NCBI GenBank assembly: GCA_050261915.1
Contig: JBLNDT010000048.1
Location: 1 to 64,000 of the forward strand
Source of the DNA: UBA699 sp050261915
Lineage (GTDB): Bacteria > Bacillota > Clostridia > Clostridiales > Clostridiaceae
Length of the DNA stretch: 64,000 bases
Reading direction: 5' to 3'
Part shown: piece by piece, positions 33,287 through 42,006 of the stretch
Position numbering within the stretch: the first letter of the stretch is position 1
Layout of the letters: each line of letters opens with the position of its first letter
Program-made: the position numbers and the translations under genes
The notes under the pieces: model-generated
Seen by the model: the letters and a program-made list of their open reading frames with translations, nothing else
What the model was told of the DNA's origin: nothing
Databases searched by the model: none

Positions 33287-33580
33287 TCAATGATGCAGCA
33301 TGCAGCTGCTTATTACTGAATTAAATAGCTGATTTCCAACAAATATTACATTTTCACCTACATTTGCATAGGTTTCCTTTGTTACAGGGGTACTTGTGAA
33401 GATCATTAGCCCAAGAAAAATGCTGAGCACCGTACAGCATAGACCATATAAAGGCTTTGAAGATGTATTTTGCTCAATGTCTAGCTTTAGTGTTTTCATC
33501 ACATTATTTTCAAAATCATCAGGAAGCGTTTGCTTTGGCAGCTTTGATATCATGGAGTGATATTCTTTCTCGCTAATCAT
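33287..33580 (-). CDS. Putative anti-sigma or sigma-associated small membrane protein
   Basis: A 97-residue protein with a charged N-terminal half (SEKEYHSMISKLPKQTLPDD) and one membrane segment (PLYGLCCTVLSIFLGLMIFTS), then a short outer part. Its start overlaps the end of the sigma gene (ATGATTAG), a position usual for anti-sigma factors, but no zinc-finger motif is present. ATG at 33580 was preferred; GTG at 33589 is possible. Confidence 0.6.
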   Translation of the reverse strand: MISEKEYHSMISKLPKQTLPDDFENNVMKTLKLDIEQNTSSKPLYGLCCTVLSIFLGLMIFTSTPVTKETYANVGENVIFVGNQLFNSVISSCMLHH

Positions 33581-34115
33581 GTGATTCACCAATCCTCTCT
33601 CTTATTTTCAGCCTTGCACCATGAAGGGTGGATTTTACAGTACCTTCAGAAGTATTCATCATTTGTCCGATTTCTTTTATCTTGTACCCATAATAATCCT
33701 TTAATAAAAGGATTGATTTTTCTTTAATAGTTAATGCATTTAGAGCTTGTACAAGATCCTTTATGACTTCACCTTCTAGTACTAATTGTTCAGGATTTTG
33801 TGTTGATGGAATTTTCAAACACTGTTCCTCCAGGAACAGTTCGTTTTTTTTCCTCATAATCTTATTGATAGATTCATTATGTGCTATAGTCATTATCCAT
33901 GTAGAAAGTGAACTAATGTCCGGATTATATTGATTTATTTTATGATAAACCTTGAGAAATACATCTTGAGTAATTTCTTCTGCCATTTGATAATCCTGAA
34001 CTAGGTAGCAGCTGTAGTTAAAAATCTTATCCTTATACTTTTTAATTAAGCTTTCAAACGCTGCAACATCTCCCTGACGAATCTTATGCACCCATAAGCG
34101 ATCAACAAGTCTCAA
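33573..34115 (-). CDS. ECF-type RNA polymerase sigma factor
   Basis: A 180-residue sigma factor: region 2 MAEEITQDVFLKVYHKINQY and LSTWIMTIAHNESINKIM; region 4 LTIKEKSILLLKDYYGYKIK and MNTSEGTVKSTLHGARLKIR. The TTG start at 34115 follows GGAGGGG by 6 bases. It leads a three-gene operon with a small membrane protein and a MotA/ExbB-like protein. It is divergent from the malic enzyme gene. Confidence 0.92.
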   Translation of the reverse strand: MRLVDRLWVHKIRQGDVAAFESLIKKYKDKIFNYSCYLVQDYQMAEEITQDVFLKVYHKINQYNPDISSLSTWIMTIAHNESINKIMRKKNELFLEEQCLKIPSTQNPEQLVLEGEVIKDLVQALNALTIKEKSILLLKDYYGYKIKEIGQMMNTSEGTVKSTLHGARLKIRERIGESHD

Positions 34116-34219
34116 GTATTTCCCCTCCTTTATGCCTATGCTATATATACAAGCCCAAAGTTAAAAAGGTTCACCAATTTTCCAATTAAATTATAAGACA
34201 GAATCAAAGTTCTGTACAA

Positions 34220-34233
34220 GTTAATTAATTAAC
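34220..34233. promoter_or_regulatory. Palindrome in the sigma / malic enzyme intergenic region
   Basis: GTTAATTAATTAAC is a perfect 14-base palindrome, 115 bases before the malic enzyme start. CitB/DcuR-type regulators bind AT-rich sites, and such a regulator is encoded downstream (38236-38910), so this could be its site. AT-rich palindromes also arise by chance here. Confidence 0.35.
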
Positions 34234-34347
34234 AAAGTAAATTTTAAGACCAAAATTTATTTTAAACTTTCACAATGTTTTAATGTAAATTGAATCCTGA
34301 TACTATTTAGCCATAGAAACGGATTCCATTTTGAAAGGATGATATTA

Positions 34348-35520
34348 GTGAATTATTTTGAGGAAAGTTTAAAATTACATGAAAAAAGCATTGGCAAAAT
34401 TGAAGTTATATCAAAACTCCCTCTTGAAACAAGAGATGACTTAAGCTTGGCTTATACTCCGGGAGTTGCAGAACCTTGCAGAGAGATCCATAAAAATAAA
34501 GATGAAGTGTACAAGTATACTTCAAAAGGTAATCTGGTTGCTGTTATAACTGACGGGTCTGCTGTTTTAGGTTTAGGAGACATTGGTCCTGAAGCTGGAC
34601 TTCCTGTTATGGAAGGAAAGGCAATATTATTTAAAGAGTTTGCAAATGTAAACGCATTCCCAATATGCCTTGATACAAAAAATGTGGACGAGATAGTTCG
34701 TTCAGTAAAACTTATAGCTCCAGGGTTTGGTGGAATTAATTTGGAAGATATCGGCGCTCCAAGATGTTTTGAAATAGAAGAAAGACTTAAAAAAGAGCTT
34801 GATATACCAGTATTCCATGATGATCAGCACGGCACAGCAATTGTTGTTCTTGCAGGTTTGATAAATGCTTTAAAGGTTGTTGGAAAGAATATGGAAGATA
34901 TTAAAGTTGTAGTTAATGGTGCAGGAGCAGCAGGAACCGCCATTGCAAAGCTCCTTTTATCTACCGGTGTTAAAGACTTAATAGCTTGCGACAAAGTTGG
35001 AATCCTTTATAGAGGAATTGAAAATGTAGATGATGCAAAGAAAGACCTTGCAAAAATAACAAACAAGGATAACATAAAAGGTTCTTTATCAGATGCATTA
35101 GTTTCTGCAGATGTATTTATAGGGGTTTCTGCACCGGGAATACTAACTAAGGATATGATTAAGACAATGAACAGGGATGCAGTAATATTTGCTATGGCAA
35201 ATCCAACTCCTGAAATTATGCCTGAGGATGCTAAAGCAGCAGGAGCTAAGGTTATAGGAACAGGACGTTCAGATTTCCCTAACCAGGTTAACAATGTTCT
35301 TGCTTTTCCTGGAATATTCAGAGGAGCGTTGGATGTAAGGGCTAAAGTGATAAATGAAGAAATGAAAATTGCTGCTGCTTACGCTATAGCAGACATGATA
35401 AAAAAAGAAGACCTGCATGAAGACAATGTAATTCCATATGCACTAGACAGAGCAGTTGCCTCAAAGGTAGCTGAGGCTATAAAAATTGCTGCAAGAAAAA
35501 GCAATGTTTCAAGAATATAA
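34348..35520 (+). CDS. NAD(P)-dependent malic enzyme
   Basis: A 390-residue malic enzyme of the short bacterial type, converting malate to pyruvate and CO2. Visible marks are AYTPGVAEPC with the catalytic Tyr, VLGLGDIGPEAGLPVMEGKA, the metal-binding VFHDDQHGTA and the nucleotide loop NGAGAAGTA. GTG at 34348 was chosen because AAAGG lies 9 bases upstream; the ATG at 34339 abuts the site. It is followed after 18 bases by a KdgT-like permease and then by a dicarboxylate-type two-component system, suggesting malate fermentation. Confidence 0.92.
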   Translation: MNYFEESLKLHEKSIGKIEVISKLPLETRDDLSLAYTPGVAEPCREIHKNKDEVYKYTSKGNLVAVITDGSAVLGLGDIGPEAGLPVMEGKAILFKEFANVNAFPICLDTKNVDEIVRSVKLIAPGFGGINLEDIGAPRCFEIEERLKKELDIPVFHDDQHGTAIVVLAGLINALKVVGKNMEDIKVVVNGAGAAGTAIAKLLLSTGVKDLIACDKVGILYRGIENVDDAKKDLAKITNKDNIKGSLSDALVSADVFIGVSAPGILTKDMIKTMNRDAVIFAMANPTPEIMPEDAKAAGAKVIGTGRSDFPNQVNNVLAFPGIFRGALDVRAKVINEEMKIAAAYAIADMIKKEDLHEDNVIPYALDRAVASKVAEAIKIAARKSNVSRI

Positions 35521-35538
35521 ATAAATGGAGGTATAAAA

Positions 35539-36516
35539 ATGCAAATTCCTATTAAGAAAACCCTTGATAAAATTCCAGGTGGCATGATGGTGGTTCCACT
35601 ATTCCTTGGTGTACTAGTTAATACTTTTTTTCCTCAGTTCTTAAAAATTGGGGGCTTCACCACTGCCTTGTTTAGTTCTTCAGCTTCCACCACAATTTTG
35701 GCTTGTTTCATGTTTTTAATCGGTTCTCAGATTAATTTCAAGCTTGCACCAAAGGCCCTAAAAAAAGGCGCTCTTTTAATAAGCGGAAAATTCATCGTTG
35801 GTGCCGGTATCGGTATATTTGTTGGCAAGGTTTTTGGACCTGCAGGTGTGCTTGGTTTATCCCCATTAGCAATGCTTGCAGCATTAACAAATTGCAACGG
35901 AGGTTTATATGCATCTCTTGCATCTCAATATGGTGATGAAACTGATGTAGGAGCTTATGCATTGCTTTCTTTAAAGGATGGTCCATTCTTCACCTTAGTT
36001 GCACTTGGAGCATCAGGTCTTGCACAGGTTCCTTTTAAGGCACTTGTTGCAGTAATGATTCCTATAGTAATAGGTATGATTTTAGGAAATATTGATTCCG
36101 ATATGAGAAAGTTCCTTGGAAGCAGCAAGCTTCTATTAATACCATTCTTCTCCTTCCCATTAGGTGCCGGAATGAATCTTACTACTATTATAAAAGCAGG
36201 AGGTCCTGGCATATTGCTTGGTGTGATTGCAGCCTTTACGGGAATAGGTGCATATGCACTTCTTAAATTATTTAAGGAGGAGCCAATAATCGGACTTGCT
36301 ACAGGTTCCACAGCAGGAAATGCAGTAGCAACCCCTGCTGCAGTAGCTGCAATAGATCCCTCAGTGGCTGTTTTAGCTGCAGCTGCAACAGCACAGGTAG
36401 CAGCTGCCTGCGTAGTATCTGCCATAATTTGCCCATTTGTTGTTTCAACAGTGTTTAAAATCCTCGGAAATAGAAAAGCAAAGGCTGTTGAATTAAATAG
36501 TGAAGCAGTGGCCTGA
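35539..36516 (+). CDS. KdgT-family (2-keto-3-deoxygluconate-type) permease, possibly a dicarboxylate carrier
   Basis: A 325-residue, about ten-segment membrane protein like KdgT: KIPGGMMVVPLFLG at the N terminus, ALTNCNGGLYASLASQYGD, SLKDGPFFTLVALG and the repeat-rich TGSTAGNAVATPAAVAAIDP. KdgT carries 2-keto-3-deoxygluconate with H+ in enterics. Here it sits between malic enzyme and a CitA/DcuS-type kinase, and no pectin or glucuronate genes are near, so malate or a like acid is the more probable substrate. The start follows GGAGG. Confidence 0.87.
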   Translation: MQIPIKKTLDKIPGGMMVVPLFLGVLVNTFFPQFLKIGGFTTALFSSSASTTILACFMFLIGSQINFKLAPKALKKGALLISGKFIVGAGIGIFVGKVFGPAGVLGLSPLAMLAALTNCNGGLYASLASQYGDETDVGAYALLSLKDGPFFTLVALGASGLAQVPFKALVAVMIPIVIGMILGNIDSDMRKFLGSSKLLLIPFFSFPLGAGMNLTTIIKAGGPGILLGVIAAFTGIGAYALLKLFKEEPIIGLATGSTAGNAVATPAAVAAIDPSVAVLAAAATAQVAAACVVSAIICPFVVSTVFKILGNRKAKAVELNSEAVA

Positions 36517-36541
36517 TATTTTAAGTAAGTAATAAATTAAA

Positions 36542-36605
36542 CACGGAAAGATGGAAGACAATATTCAGTAAGTGATATAATGAAGTTGTCTTCCATTGTT
36601 CCGTG
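36542..36605 (+). terminator. Long hairpin between permease and sensor kinase genes
   Basis: Twenty-base arms (36542-36561 and 36586-36605) pair at 18 of 20 positions around a 24-base loop, followed by ATTTTTA. It may terminate the malic enzyme-permease transcript, or act as an attenuator before the kinase gene, which starts 30 bases later. Confidence 0.65.
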
Positions 36606-36635
36606 ATTTTTACATTTTGAGCTGAGGTGATAAAT

Positions 36636-38243
36636 TTGAAAAAACCCATTAAACTACAAACCAAGCTTACAATATTAATAGTTGCAGTAGTATTTATTTC
36701 AATTTCTGTAATCATATTTTTTGTCGCCTCATGGATAACCGGAAACATTGAAAGCAAAGCAAAAACAAATATAATGAATGTTGCCGAAATGGTATCTCAT
36801 TCCAAGGAAGTAGTAAATGAACTTAAAATAAAAGACCCTGATAAAAAAATTGGTCCTTATATTGCAGAACAGCTTAAGAATTTAGATCAGATTGAGTATA
36901 TTATAGTTGCGGACAATGATGGAATAAGATATTCTCATCCTAACCCAGCCATGATAGGCCAGAGGTTTGTAGGTGGGGATGAATTTGGTGTAATTCAAGG
37001 GGGTAAAACTTATATATCAGAAGCAACAGGGACTCTTGGTAAATCCCTTAGGGCCTTTACCCCTATATATGATACTGAAACAGGAAAGGAACTAGGCTTT
37101 GTTTCTGTTGGAACACTTACACAAAGTATCGAAGATGCAAAACATATGGCAATATTATATATTATATTGATTTCTTTTGCCGGCCTTGCAGTAGGTATAA
37201 CTGGGGCATTTATACTTTCTAAAAATATCAAAAATTCTTTACTTGGCCTTGAACCTGACGAAATAACCAGGCTTTATAATGAAAAGATGGGTATTCTGGA
37301 TGCAATATATGAAGGGCTAATTGCTGTTGATGATAAAGGAAGAATAACATTAATAAATGATTCAGCAGTAAATATTCTTCATTATAATAAAAATATTGAT
37401 AAAAATGAGCTTATAGGAAAAAACATAGAAGATGTACTTCCTACAACCAGGTTGAATACAGTTATGGAAACAGGAATCTGTGAATATGAAAAACAGCAAA
37501 GGATAAATGGCACTGTGATAATGACTAATAGAATCCCAATAAAAAATCAAGGTAAAATTGTAGGAGCAATTGCCACCTTCAGAGATAAAACTGAACTAAC
37601 CAAGCTTGCTGAGGAATTAACCGGTGTAAAGAAAATGGCTTGGTCTCTAAGAGCTCAAAATCATGAATTCATGAATAAACTTCACACTATTTCAGGGTTA
37701 ATTCAACTTAATGAGTATGATGAAGCCCTCCAGTTCATATCGGAAACGGCAAAAAGCAGAAACCAGGTAGATGTGATTTTAACTAAAAAAATAAAAGACC
37801 CTGCTTTATCTGCAATATTGTTGTCCAAATATGTTAAGGCTGAGGAAAACCGAGTAAAGTTTACAATAGATGATGAATGCAGTTTGGACTATCTTCCCCC
37901 GCAAATTGCTTCTACTGATATTGTGTCGTTAACAGGTAATCTTATTGAAAATTCTTTAGATGCTGTAAGCAGTGACGGAACCGGGGAAATATATATAAAG
38001 ATTGTCCAGCATAAAGATTGGCTTGAAATAAAGATAAAAGATAATGGACCTGGAATTAAAGAAGAAAATCGAGATAAAATTTATGAACAGGGCTTTACTA
38101 CTAAAGAAGGACAGAGAGGCCAGGGCATGTATATTGTTAAGAAAATTGTGGAAGATGCCGGTGGAACCATTGATTTTAAATCAGAGCATGGAGTACTTTG
38201 GGATATAAATATCCCTATGACAAGGGGTGAAAAACTTGATTGA
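36636..38243 (+). CDS. CitA/DcuS-type sensor histidine kinase
   Basis: A 535-residue membrane sensor. Two membrane segments (about residues 10-32 and 168-192) bound a periplasmic PAS domain with the citrate/C4-dicarboxylate signature YSHPNPAMIGQRFVGGDE. A cytoplasmic PAS domain follows, then the H-box SLRAQNHEFMNKLHTISGLI and the ATPase boxes NLIENSLDAV, DNGPGI and GQGMYIVKKIV. TTG 36636 was chosen (GAGG 8 bases upstream). It probably senses malate or a related acid and controls the permease and malic enzyme through the next gene. Confidence 0.92.
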   Translation: MKKPIKLQTKLTILIVAVVFISISVIIFFVASWITGNIESKAKTNIMNVAEMVSHSKEVVNELKIKDPDKKIGPYIAEQLKNLDQIEYIIVADNDGIRYSHPNPAMIGQRFVGGDEFGVIQGGKTYISEATGTLGKSLRAFTPIYDTETGKELGFVSVGTLTQSIEDAKHMAILYIILISFAGLAVGITGAFILSKNIKNSLLGLEPDEITRLYNEKMGILDAIYEGLIAVDDKGRITLINDSAVNILHYNKNIDKNELIGKNIEDVLPTTRLNTVMETGICEYEKQQRINGTVIMTNRIPIKNQGKIVGAIATFRDKTELTKLAEELTGVKKMAWSLRAQNHEFMNKLHTISGLIQLNEYDEALQFISETAKSRNQVDVILTKKIKDPALSAILLSKYVKAEENRVKFTIDDECSLDYLPPQIASTDIVSLTGNLIENSLDAVSSDGTGEIYIKIVQHKDWLEIKIKDNGPGIKEENRDKIYEQGFTTKEGQRGQGMYIVKKIVEDAGGTIDFKSEHGVLWDINIPMTRGEKLD

Positions 38244-38910
38244 AGTTATGATAATTGAAGATGACCCAATGGTAAGAGAGATTAATTCAAAGTTCTTAAA
38301 TAAGATCAGTGGATTCAGCCTTTTAAAAGCCGCTGGTAATCTTACCGAGGCAAAAAAATATATGCTCCTTAGAAAACCAGACTTAATACTTCTTGATGTT
38401 TTTCTTCCAAAGGAAAATGGTATAGATTTTTTAAAATGGCTTCGAAATGAAGAAATTGATGTGGATGTAATATTAATCACCGCTGATAAAACCTCGGAAA
38501 GAGTTCAGGAGGCATTTAGATATGGTGCAGTGGATTACCTGATAAAACCCTTCACTTTTGAACGCTTTAAAGAAGCTCTGATGCAATTTAAGGAAAGGCA
38601 TTATGAATTTAAAAAAGGAAATGAACTTGAACAGACTGATTTGGACAAATTAATATCAACTGCTGCTGCGGTTCAGGAAAATGAAAGCCTTGCCAAGGGT
38701 CTTAATAAATATACTTATAGATCCATATGGGAAGAAATTCAGCGAAGAGGTTTTGAATACTTTACAGCAGAAGAATTGTCAGAAGAACTAAAGATAGCCA
38801 GAGTAACTGTTAGAAGATATTTGGAGTACATGGAAAAGGAAGGCTTACTAGACAAACTTGTTGAATATGGGAAAGTAGGCAGACCCCAGCATAAATTCAG
38901 AAAGTTATAA
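38236..38910 (+). CDS. CitB/DcuR-type response regulator
   Basis: A 224-residue response regulator: receiver domain with acidic pair EDDP, phospho-acceptor Asp in LILLDVFLPKENG and Lys in YLIKPFTF, then a C-terminal helix-turn-helix (FTAEELSEELKIARVTVRRY). The TTG start at 38236 overlaps the kinase gene by 8 bases and has AGGGGTG upstream. It is the partner of the preceding kinase. Likely targets are the malic enzyme operon and perhaps itself. Confidence 0.92.
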   Translation: MIEVMIIEDDPMVREINSKFLNKISGFSLLKAAGNLTEAKKYMLLRKPDLILLDVFLPKENGIDFLKWLRNEEIDVDVILITADKTSERVQEAFRYGAVDYLIKPFTFERFKEALMQFKERHYEFKKGNELEQTDLDKLISTAAAVQENESLAKGLNKYTYRSIWEEIQRRGFEYFTAEELSEELKIARVTVRRYLEYMEKEGLLDKLVEYGKVGRPQHKFRKL

Positions 38911-38951
38911 ATCAATGCTATCTTCCTGATTACAAGAAAGGTTGTGAATAA

Positions 38952-40205
38952 ATGTCCCACATTTCTAATAAAGATGCTTATAAAAAATTGGAGGATAGAA
39001 TAAATAGATTTCCACAAGGTGCCCCTCCCTCTGAAACATTATATAAAATACTTAGTATGCTTTTTACAGAAAAAGAAGCCGAACTGGTTGCAATGCTCCC
39101 AATAAAGCCCTTTACTGTTAAAACAGCCAGCCATATATGGAAAATGAATGAAGCTCAGGCTGAAAATATCCTACAAAATCTCGCATCAAAGGCAATACTC
39201 CTTGATATAGACTATGACGGGAAAAAGGAATATTGTCTTCCTCCTCCAATGGTAGGATTTTTTGAATTTTCTCTTATGAGAACTAGAAACGATATAGATC
39301 AAAAGACTTTATCAGAGCTCTACTTTCAATATTTAAATGTAGAGGAAGATTTTATTAAAGATCTGTTTCTTGGGACTGAAACTAAGTTTGGAAAAGTTTT
39401 TGTACAAGAAGGTGTGCTATCAAGGGAAAATCAACTTGAAATAATGGATTATGACAGGGCGAGCAATGTAATTAAAGATGCTAGGTTTATTACTGTAAGC
39501 ATGTGCTTTTGCAGACACAAGATGGAACATTTGGGAGAGCAGTGTGATGCCCCAATGGAAACTTGCCTAACCCTTGGCAGCAGTGCATATACTCTAAGCA
39601 AGCATGGATACGGGAGAGCAATTGATGCAGTGGAGGCCATGGAAATACTGCATAACTCCTATGAGCATAATCTGGTTCAATGTGGTGAAAACGTAAGGAA
39701 CGGCCCTGCTTTCCTTTGCAACTGCTGCGGATGCTGCTGTGAAGGTATGCAGGCCATAAAAAAATTTGGATACCTGAACCCCATACAAACCACAGCGTTT
39801 CTCCCTGATGTGAAGGAAGAAAACTGTATTGGCTGTGGAAAATGTGCTAAGGTATGCCCCATAGATGCCATGAAAGTAGATCCAATAACAAAAAAAGCTG
39901 AATGTGATGAAGGTATTTGTCTAGGCTGCGGTGTATGTATAAGAAATTGCCATAAAAAGTGTATTTCTCTCAAACATAGAAAGAAGGAAATTATAACTCC
40001 TGTAAACACTACCCATAGAATTGTGCTTCAGGCAATAGACAAGGGAAAGCTTTCAGAACTAATATTCGACAATAAGGCTTTATACAGCCACAGAGCCATG
40101 GCAGCAGTATTGTCATCCATATTAAAGCTTCCACCAGTTAAAAAGGCAATGGCAAGCAAACAGATGAAATCTGTTTATCTAGACAAGATATTAGAAGGCA
40201 AATAA
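38952..40205 (+). CDS. Iron-sulphur protein with N-terminal winged-helix-like region and 2[4Fe-4S] ferredoxin domain
   Basis: A 417-residue protein. The first 100 residues look helical and DNA-binding-like (MLPIKPFTVKTASHIWKMNE). Two extra cysteine clusters follow (VSMCFCRHKMEHLGEQC and FLCNCCGCCCEGM), then two ferredoxin motifs, CIGCGKCAKVCP and CLGCGVCIRNCHKKC. It may be an electron carrier or a redox-sensing regulator. It follows the two-component genes after 41 bases and may be co-transcribed. A hairpin ends the transcript. Confidence 0.82.
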   Translation: MSHISNKDAYKKLEDRINRFPQGAPPSETLYKILSMLFTEKEAELVAMLPIKPFTVKTASHIWKMNEAQAENILQNLASKAILLDIDYDGKKEYCLPPPMVGFFEFSLMRTRNDIDQKTLSELYFQYLNVEEDFIKDLFLGTETKFGKVFVQEGVLSRENQLEIMDYDRASNVIKDARFITVSMCFCRHKMEHLGEQCDAPMETCLTLGSSAYTLSKHGYGRAIDAVEAMEILHNSYEHNLVQCGENVRNGPAFLCNCCGCCCEGMQAIKKFGYLNPIQTTAFLPDVKEENCIGCGKCAKVCPIDAMKVDPITKKAECDEGICLGCGVCIRNCHKKCISLKHRKKEIITPVNTTHRIVLQAIDKGKLSELIFDNKALYSHRAMAAVLSSILKLPPVKKAMASKQMKSVYLDKILEGK

Positions 40206-40229
40206 CAGGCGTAAAGCCTGTTATTTTTA
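40201..40229. terminator. Bidirectional terminator
   Basis: A perfect 10-base stem (AATAACAGGC / GCCTGTTATT) with loop GTAAA, then TTTTAA. It overlaps the stop codon of the iron-sulphur gene and also serves the converging LysR gene. Confidence 0.8.
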
Positions 40230-41120
40230 ATTAAATTTATATCTATCCTTGCAAAAATCAAAAAATGCCTTTGCTGCAGGAGTCAGTGTCCGTTTTGTGC
40301 TTACTGCAAGATAAAAACATCTTTTCATTTCCACATTTTGTATTCTGCTTATTCTTATAAGTCCCATGGAAGCATAATCCTTGCACACCTCACTTGAAAC
40401 CACCGATATCCCTATGCCTTCCTTTACAAACTGCATTAGAGTATCAATGCTGTTTACTTCGCAGGAAATGTTTAAACGCCCAAGTTCAATATTATTATCA
40501 CTTAAAATATCTTCAAAGGCTTTCCGGGTATCAGAATTTTTCTCTCTCATAATAAAATTATTTTCCACCAAAATGTTCATAGACACTTCCTTTGGGAAAT
40601 TATATGATACGGGAGATATAACAAGGAGCTCGTCCAAAATAAGCTTATGGCAGTTTATTTTTTCATCATTTACGGTAGTACCTACAATTCCAATTTCCTC
40701 CTCAAATTTTGATATTTTCTCTAAAATCTTTTCAGTATTCTGCTCGCTTATAGAAAAAACAACCTCTGGATATAATGAATTGAAGTCTGCTAATAAACCT
40801 GGCAGCACAATATTACAAGGAGTGATGCCGGCTCCTATATGAAGTTTCCCTGCTACATTATCATTAAAAGAGGAAATATCCGCAACTGCCTTGTCTCTTG
40901 CCTCCACCATGTCCCTTGCAAAGTTAAGAAATGATTCACCTGCAGAAGTTAATACTACCTCTCTTGAGTTTCTATCAAAGAGCTGCACCTTAAGTTCCTT
41001 TTCAAGCTTTGCAATATAAGAGCTTATAGTGGGCTGGGAGGTTGAACTTTCTGCTCCTGCTTTTGAAAAATTTTTATACTTTGCTACATTAAGAAATGCT
41101 TCTAATCGATTAAAATCCAT
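40227..41120 (-). CDS. LysR-family transcriptional regulator (CysL/CbbR-like)
   Basis: A 297-residue LysR protein: FNRLEAFLNVAKYKNFSKAG and TSQPTISSYIAKLEKELKVQ in the N-terminal DNA-binding domain, then an effector domain. ATG 41120 was chosen since GAGG lies 6 bases upstream; two upstream ATGs are spaced worse. No linked target gene is evident: its divergent neighbourhood is the 123-residue hypothetical gene on the same strand, so the target is elsewhere or unknown. Confidence 0.9.
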   Translation of the reverse strand: MDFNRLEAFLNVAKYKNFSKAGAESSTSQPTISSYIAKLEKELKVQLFDRNSREVVLTSAGESFLNFARDMVEARDKAVADISSFNDNVAGKLHIGAGITPCNIVLPGLLADFNSLYPEVVFSISEQNTEKILEKISKFEEEIGIVGTTVNDEKINCHKLILDELLVISPVSYNFPKEVSMNILVENNFIMREKNSDTRKAFEDILSDNNIELGRLNISCEVNSIDTLMQFVKEGIGISVVSSEVCKDYASMGLIRISRIQNVEMKRCFYLAVSTKRTLTPAAKAFFDFCKDRYKFN

Positions 41121-41242
41121 CTTCATCCTCATTATAATTTTTTTTTATAGTTATTATAACATAATCTTATGGTTTTTTGTGGAATATTTATAATAATAAT
41201 GCTCCTTACTTTTCCTATTTGTTCTATTTATACTTTTTGTAT

Positions 41243-41288
41243 AAAAAATAAGAGCAGCGCTACCCTACGGGATAGAATCACTGCTCAT
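41243..41288 (-). terminator. Terminator after the 123-residue hypothetical gene
   Basis: Outer stem GAGCAG / CTGCTC with partial inner pairing around TACG; on the minus strand it is followed by TTATTTTTTAT. Confidence 0.75.
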
Positions 41289-41338
41289 TACATATTTATT
41301 ACTCAATTTTAATTAACACACCCTTTTGAAATTATTGC

Positions 41339-41710
41339 CTAGCCCTTATGCAAGGTTGCAAATATAACTTCTCCTGAGCCAGTACTTGTACCATAGGAAA
41401 GCTCCATATCAGATATAGCAATCGGAGTCCAGTCATTATTATGGAGATATATTCCATACATTTTCTTAACAGGTATTCCAGCTTTCTTAATATCTGTGCT
41501 TTGACGTATGATTATGCTCCCTTTAGAGGTTAAGGTTTCGGATAGTTTTGTTCTTAACATCTTCTCATGGGATTCATCTTCACCAATTTTCCCATTCTTA
41601 GAAAAGTTAAACTGCCAGCTGTTTTTGTCATCATCCATAAGGGTAATTATCTTTTCACCCTCTAAGGCTTCTATTACCTGAATCAATTCTTCTACTACAT
41701 TGTTAATCAT
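41339..41710 (-). CDS. Hypothetical 123-residue protein
   Basis: A soluble protein with an acidic N-terminal half (NVVEELIQVIEALEGEKIIT) and a beta-rich C-terminal half (GSIIIRQSTDIKKAG and WTPIAISDMELSYGTSTGSG). No cysteine, membrane segment or known motif. The start follows AAAGGAG; the gene is free-standing with its own terminator. Not recognised. Confidence 0.65.
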   Translation of the reverse strand: MINNVVEELIQVIEALEGEKIITLMDDDKNSWQFNFSKNGKIGEDESHEKMLRTKLSETLTSKGSIIIRQSTDIKKAGIPVKKMYGIYLHNNDWTPIAISDMELSYGTSTGSGEVIFATLHKG

Positions 41711-42006
41711 AAATATTCTCCTTTCATAATGGACTATTTAATTTATGAGTTAGCATTGAAATGGAAGTACCTCCTTCGCCTTAAATGTATAATTTTCTTA
41801 TATTATACCATCATTTTAACAATATGTAACCATAAATATACAATTATAATGTAAGACATTATTGTCACTATACGCCACATTTGTCACAGAATTAAACAAG
41901 ATTGTTTCTGAAAACTCTTGAAAACGAGTACATTTTCTTATGAAAATTGTTTGGTATGAAAATTGCTATATAATATTTCATAATTAAATTTAGGAGGGTT
42001 ATCTAC

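Noticed and set aside
35955..36425. A 156-codon open frame on the minus strand inside the permease gene.
   Set aside because: It is antisense to a well-supported membrane protein, lacks a ribosome binding site, and its Ala/Pro-rich product mirrors the codons of the permease.
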